DNA of 42,170 bases, from the NCBI GenBank assembly GCA_017942035.1, contig JAGAVG010000014.1, positions 1 through 42,170 on the forward strand. The letters are read 5' to 3'. The translations under genes were made by a program, and so were the position numbers. Of the stretch, positions 39,132-42,170 are shown one piece after another; the stretch's first letter is position 1, and every line of letters begins with the position of its first letter. The DNA is from a bacterium (lineage in GTDB: Bacteria > Cyanobacteriota > Vampirovibrionia > Gastranaerophilales > Gastranaerophilaceae). Below the pieces are notes generated by a model, which was not told the origin of the DNA, did no database searches, and saw only the letters and a list, made by a program, of their open reading frames with translations.

Positions 39132-42100
39132 ATGAGGAATGACGATATGAAAAACATTGTAATTAACGGGTTAACCCCGATTAAGAAGAATTTTGCGTGT
39201 TTTTTGGACAACGTAAACAAATCAATGAAACGATTTAAAGCGCGGATTTCCGGTTTTACATTGGCGGAAATACTTGTTGCGTTAACCGTAGTCGGAATTG
39301 TTTCAGCATTAACAATTCCAACCCTGATGAACAGATATCAGGAAAAAACTTTTGACAGATTAACGTCAAAAGAAAAATTAAACATCCTCAATACTCTTGA
39401 TATGATAATGACTGATGAAGGCAAATCAAACCTTACAGCGGTCGGAATGAACACTGAAAACGGTGTTGAAACATATTTAAAAAATTATTACCGCGTAAAT
39501 ACCGTATGCGGTGATGACCCTTCCTCAAAAAACTGCTTAGCTGCTGGAACTTCCACAGAAGGTTTGCAATGTATAAAAACAAACGATGGCGCCACAATTT
39601 GTATGGGGCCTTTAAATAATGAAGGAAAAGGTGATATTCTTGTTGACGTAAACGCCTCTCAAGGGCCGAACGTAAGAGGTAAAGATATAGTTAAGCTAGC
39701 TTACCTTAATGACGGAAATTTTGGTGAGCCAAACTGCGAAGATAATGATCCTGCATGTATTAATGATCCACTAATCGGTAAAGAATATATATTGAAAGTT
39801 TTGCCTAAACGTCCGGGTGTGGAAACCGTCAGCCCAACACAGAAAGCTTTGTCAGAAGGTGAAACGACTACTATTTCAGCAACATACACAAAAGGATGGC
39901 GCTTAAAAGAATTCAAGATAGTTTCAGGAACCTGTGCTGTTGACAATACAGGCAAAGTCGTAATGGGTCGTAATAATTGTACAGTTCAAGTCTTGGCAGA
40001 AAAAATTCCGTTGAGATTAACTGTAAATCAAGGAAACTGCTATCGCGCATCCGGAAGCAAATATCCGATATATTATCTTGATACCGCAAGTATTGAAGCA
40101 GAACCGGAATGGCTCGGCTCATTCAATAACTGGACTGCATCAGGTGGATGCGAAGTATCAGGCAATACAGTAAAAATGACTGATGTTGCAGACTGTATAG
40201 TAACGCCATCTTGTAATCCTGCACCGTCTTATCCTGTAGAAGTTTCAGCCGGAAGCGGATGCAGTTATGTAGACCCGTCCAGTTTCTCATTAAAAATTGG
40301 TCGTGAAAAATCAGTATCAGTTGGAGCACAAGACGGATATAGTTTTGATTCTATGGGGACTAACAGCAACTGCAGCGCTAGCGGTCAAACAATAACAATG
40401 AGTCAACATGCAAGCGGAACATGTTATGCTACTGCATATTGCTCTGCAAATGATTATTGGCTTTCAGTAAAAGAAGGAGAATGTGAATCGGCGGGAACCA
40501 GCGGATACGTTACCTATGGCGATACCAAATCAATATCTGCAACTGCCGGCACAGGTAAAGATTTTAGCGGCTGGTCAATAACATCAGGCAGTTGTTCAGT
40601 ATCAGGCAACACCGTAACTATGGGAGCTGGCGATTGTACTGTAACAGCTCAATGCGGTGCTAAACCTACAATTACTGTTACTCCAGGCACTAATGCTGTT
40701 ACTGCAGGCGGATGTTCAGGCGTATCTGGCGGAGGTACAGTATATGAAGGCGAAAGTGTTACTGTTACTGCAAGCGTAGCTGAAGGTCAGACATTTGGAG
40801 GCTGGAGCGGCTGTGGTCAAACATCAATAAAAAATCCATTAACATTTACACCGACAGGAACCTGTGAAATCACAGCATCATGTACAACTCCGACACCTCC
40901 GACACCTGAAAAATATACAATAAGAGTAGATAAAGGAACTTGTAATGGTGCCTCTGGCGGTGGAGAAGTCGAATCCGGCAAGAGCGCAAGCATTTCTGCT
41001 ACAGCAGATGAAGGCGGAGCATTCACCGGATGGTCAGCAAGCTCTGGTTGTACAGTTGCAAACGCATCATCAGCAAGTACAACAGCATCAGCAACAGCAA
41101 ATTGTACTGTAACTGCTAGCTGTAGTGCAGCAGAGAAGAAAATAATTGTATCTGTAGCAAATAGCTCTACTAGCCCTTGTGAATCAGCCTCAGGCGGCGG
41201 AGAAGTTAAAGAAGGTGAATCCGTAACAGTAAAAGCAACAACAGGTACTGGTAAAAAATTTGCAAGCTGGAGTGGTTGCGGACAAACTTCAACTTCTGCA
41301 GAGCATACATTCACTCCAACAGAAAGCTGTACAATAACAGCTAGCTGTAATGATGAAGCAAAGCCAGAATATCAATTAACAGTAAACAAAGGCTCCTGTA
41401 CATCTGCCGAGAAATCAGGCAAGCATACCGCAGGCAGTAAAGTAACTATATCAAAAGTAGTTCCAGAAAACTATGACGATAATGGGTGGTCCATAAAAGC
41501 CGGTACTTGTACAGTAAGCGGCAATACCGTAACTATGGCCGCAGATAATTGTACAGTAGAAGCAAACTGTATTCCAAAAGATGTACCGAAGGTCAAAATT
41601 ACTGTAGATAAAGGCGTATGTTCTTCTGCAGCTGGAACAGCAACAGTAGAACAAAATACGAGTACAAGTATATCCGCAACGGCAGATACAGACAGTAACT
41701 TCCGTGGCTGGAGCGGTGAATGTACAGTAAAAGACCAAAATTCGGCCTCAACAACAGCAAGCAGTGCAAAAGATTGTACTGTAACAGCTAACTGTGACCA
41801 TAAATTAACAGTAATTGGCTATTGTGGAATAACAGATTTAACACCTGGAGATGCAAAATACTTATTACCAGGTGAGACACAGACAATTACATATAAGATA
41901 AAACCAGGCTATAGTCTTCGTGCAGGCGGCGGCAAAGATGGCGAAATATATGCAAGCGTACATAAAGGCGACGCGACCTTAACTAAAGACGCTAACGGCG
42001 GATTAACCTCCGTAACGATGGGCAAAGAATCGAGCATAATAGAGTTAATGAGCGGCTATGGTTTGCACTTAAGCTTAGGAAAAGATGCCGGAATAAAGAG

Positions 42101-42170
42101 TGCAAAATTTACATACAGCTATGCCGAGGATTGTACCCCCCACTCAAGTAGTGATAATAAAATAACACTG
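39132..42170 (+). CDS. Giant prepilin-type protein with InlB-B-like repeats, 3' end outside the window
   Basis: The frame is open for 1013 codons to the window edge, without a stop. After a long basic leader (about 48 residues, ending FKARISG) comes the type IV prepilin signal GFTLAEILVALTVVGIVSAL with the family glutamate at +5, so it should be cut by PilD-type peptidase and anchored by its hydrophobic helix. Residues 80-215 look like a pilin globular domain with paired cysteines. From about residue 218 follow about nine repeats of 65-72 residues ending CTVTAxC, with GxxFxGWSxxxGxC in the better copies (EGQTFGGWSGCGQTS, GKKFASWSGCGQTS, GGEVKEGESVTVKAT). They resemble divergent InlB B-repeats and may form disulfides. 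Such repeat-bearing proteins are typically surface adhesins. A last region near 41800-42170 differs from the repeats. AGGAG lies eight bases before the ATG. Confidence 0.88.
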   Translation, partial: MRNDDMKNIVINGLTPIKKNFACFLDNVNKSMKRFKARISGFTLAEILVALTVVGIVSALTIPTLMNRYQEKTFDRLTSKEKLNILNTLDMIMTDEGKSNLTAVGMNTENGVETYLKNYYRVNTVCGDDPSSKNCLAAGTSTEGLQCIKTNDGATICMGPLNNEGKGDILVDVNASQGPNVRGKDIVKLAYLNDGNFGEPNCEDNDPACINDPLIGKEYILKVLPKRPGVETVSPTQKALSEGETTTISATYTKGWRLKEFKIVSGTCAVDNTGKVVMGRNNCTVQVLAEKIPLRLTVNQGNCYRASGSKYPIYYLDTASIEAEPEWLGSFNNWTASGGCEVSGNTVKMTDVADCIVTPSCNPAPSYPVEVSAGSGCSYVDPSSFSLKIGREKSVSVGAQDGYSFDSMGTNSNCSASGQTITMSQHASGTCYATAYCSANDYWLSVKEGECESAGTSGYVTYGDTKSISATAGTGKDFSGWSITSGSCSVSGNTVTMGAGDCTVTAQCGAKPTITVTPGTNAVTAGGCSGVSGGGTVYEGESVTVTASVAEGQTFGGWSGCGQTSIKNPLTFTPTGTCEITASCTTPTPPTPEKYTIRVDKGTCNGASGGGEVESGKSASISATADEGGAFTGWSASSGCTVANASSASTTASATANCTVTASCSAAEKKIIVSVANSSTSPCESASGGGEVKEGESVTVKATTGTGKKFASWSGCGQTSTSAEHTFTPTESCTITASCNDEAKPEYQLTVNKGSCTSAEKSGKHTAGSKVTISKVVPENYDDNGWSIKAGTCTVSGNTVTMAADNCTVEANCIPKDVPKVKITVDKGVCSSAAGTATVEQNTSTSISATADTDSNFRGWSGECTVKDQNSASTTASSAKDCTVTANCDHKLTVIGYCGITDLTPGDAKYLLPGETQTITYKIKPGYSLRAGGGKDGEIYASVHKGDATLTKDANGGLTSVTMGKESSIIELMSGYGLHLSLGKDAGIKSAKFTYSYAEDCTPHSSSDNKITL

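Noticed and set aside
40817-41314. 165-codon antisense frame and neighbours within the adhesin repeats
   Set aside because: Repetitive codon use in the sense gene leaves the other strand free of stops; no ribosome binding site or protein-like pattern is present.

Overview
The window looks like a chromosome segment from an AT-rich, anaerobic, Gram-negative bacterium. TolC-like and HlyD-like exporter parts imply an outer membrane. An oxygen-sensitive class III ribonucleotide reductase implies anaerobic growth. The pilin-type protein at the right edge, with its GFTLAE signal, recalls gut Gastranaerophilales (Melainabacteria / Vampirovibrionia). That lineage call is an inference from protein style, not from a phylogenetic marker search.

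Layout. Positions 1-830 hold the start of an unknown gene and a complete tmRNA gene (ssrA) with its own promoter and terminator. Positions about 830-18400 form a very AT-rich accessory region next to ssrA. It begins with a one-TM protein, a large serine recombinase and its DUF2924 partner. These are followed by an Mrr-type restriction endonuclease, several small unknown genes, a ParB-fold protein and a RhuM-family protein. A tight four-gene minus-strand operon (16632 down to 7072) ends in a 1702-residue DEAD/DEAH helicase with DUF1998. The last gene of the region is a lone PP-loop ATPase. This is a recombinase-borne defence island. The four-gene operon is the most interesting content: its order recalls Druantia (druB-C-D-E) but no druA is visible, and one subunit appears to carry an AAA+ domain that has lost its nucleotide-binding motifs.

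Positions 18463-25265 hold a minus-strand efflux operon resembling E. coli cecR-ybhGFSR. It contains a TetR regulator with an operator inside its own promoter, a TolC-like channel, an HlyD-like adaptor, a fused double ABC ATPase and two ABC-2 permeases. Genomic palindromic repeats have invaded this operon, two of them in frame inside the ATPase gene. Two unknown proteins follow (25354-26803).

Positions 27010-38927 are housekeeping: a dicarboxylate/amino-acid symporter, queF, yraN, an rpsH separated from the usual ribosomal operon, nrdD-nrdG behind a cobalamin riboswitch, holA, and a second symporter followed within a few bases by ileS. A 150-bp MITE-like element with perfect 25-bp inverted ends and an 8-bp target duplication sits just before the terminator of the first symporter gene.

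Positions 39132-42170 hold an open-ended gene for a very large protein. It has a type IV prepilin N-terminus followed by about nine cysteine-containing InlB-B-like repeats, and probably acts as a surface adhesin. It continues beyond the window.
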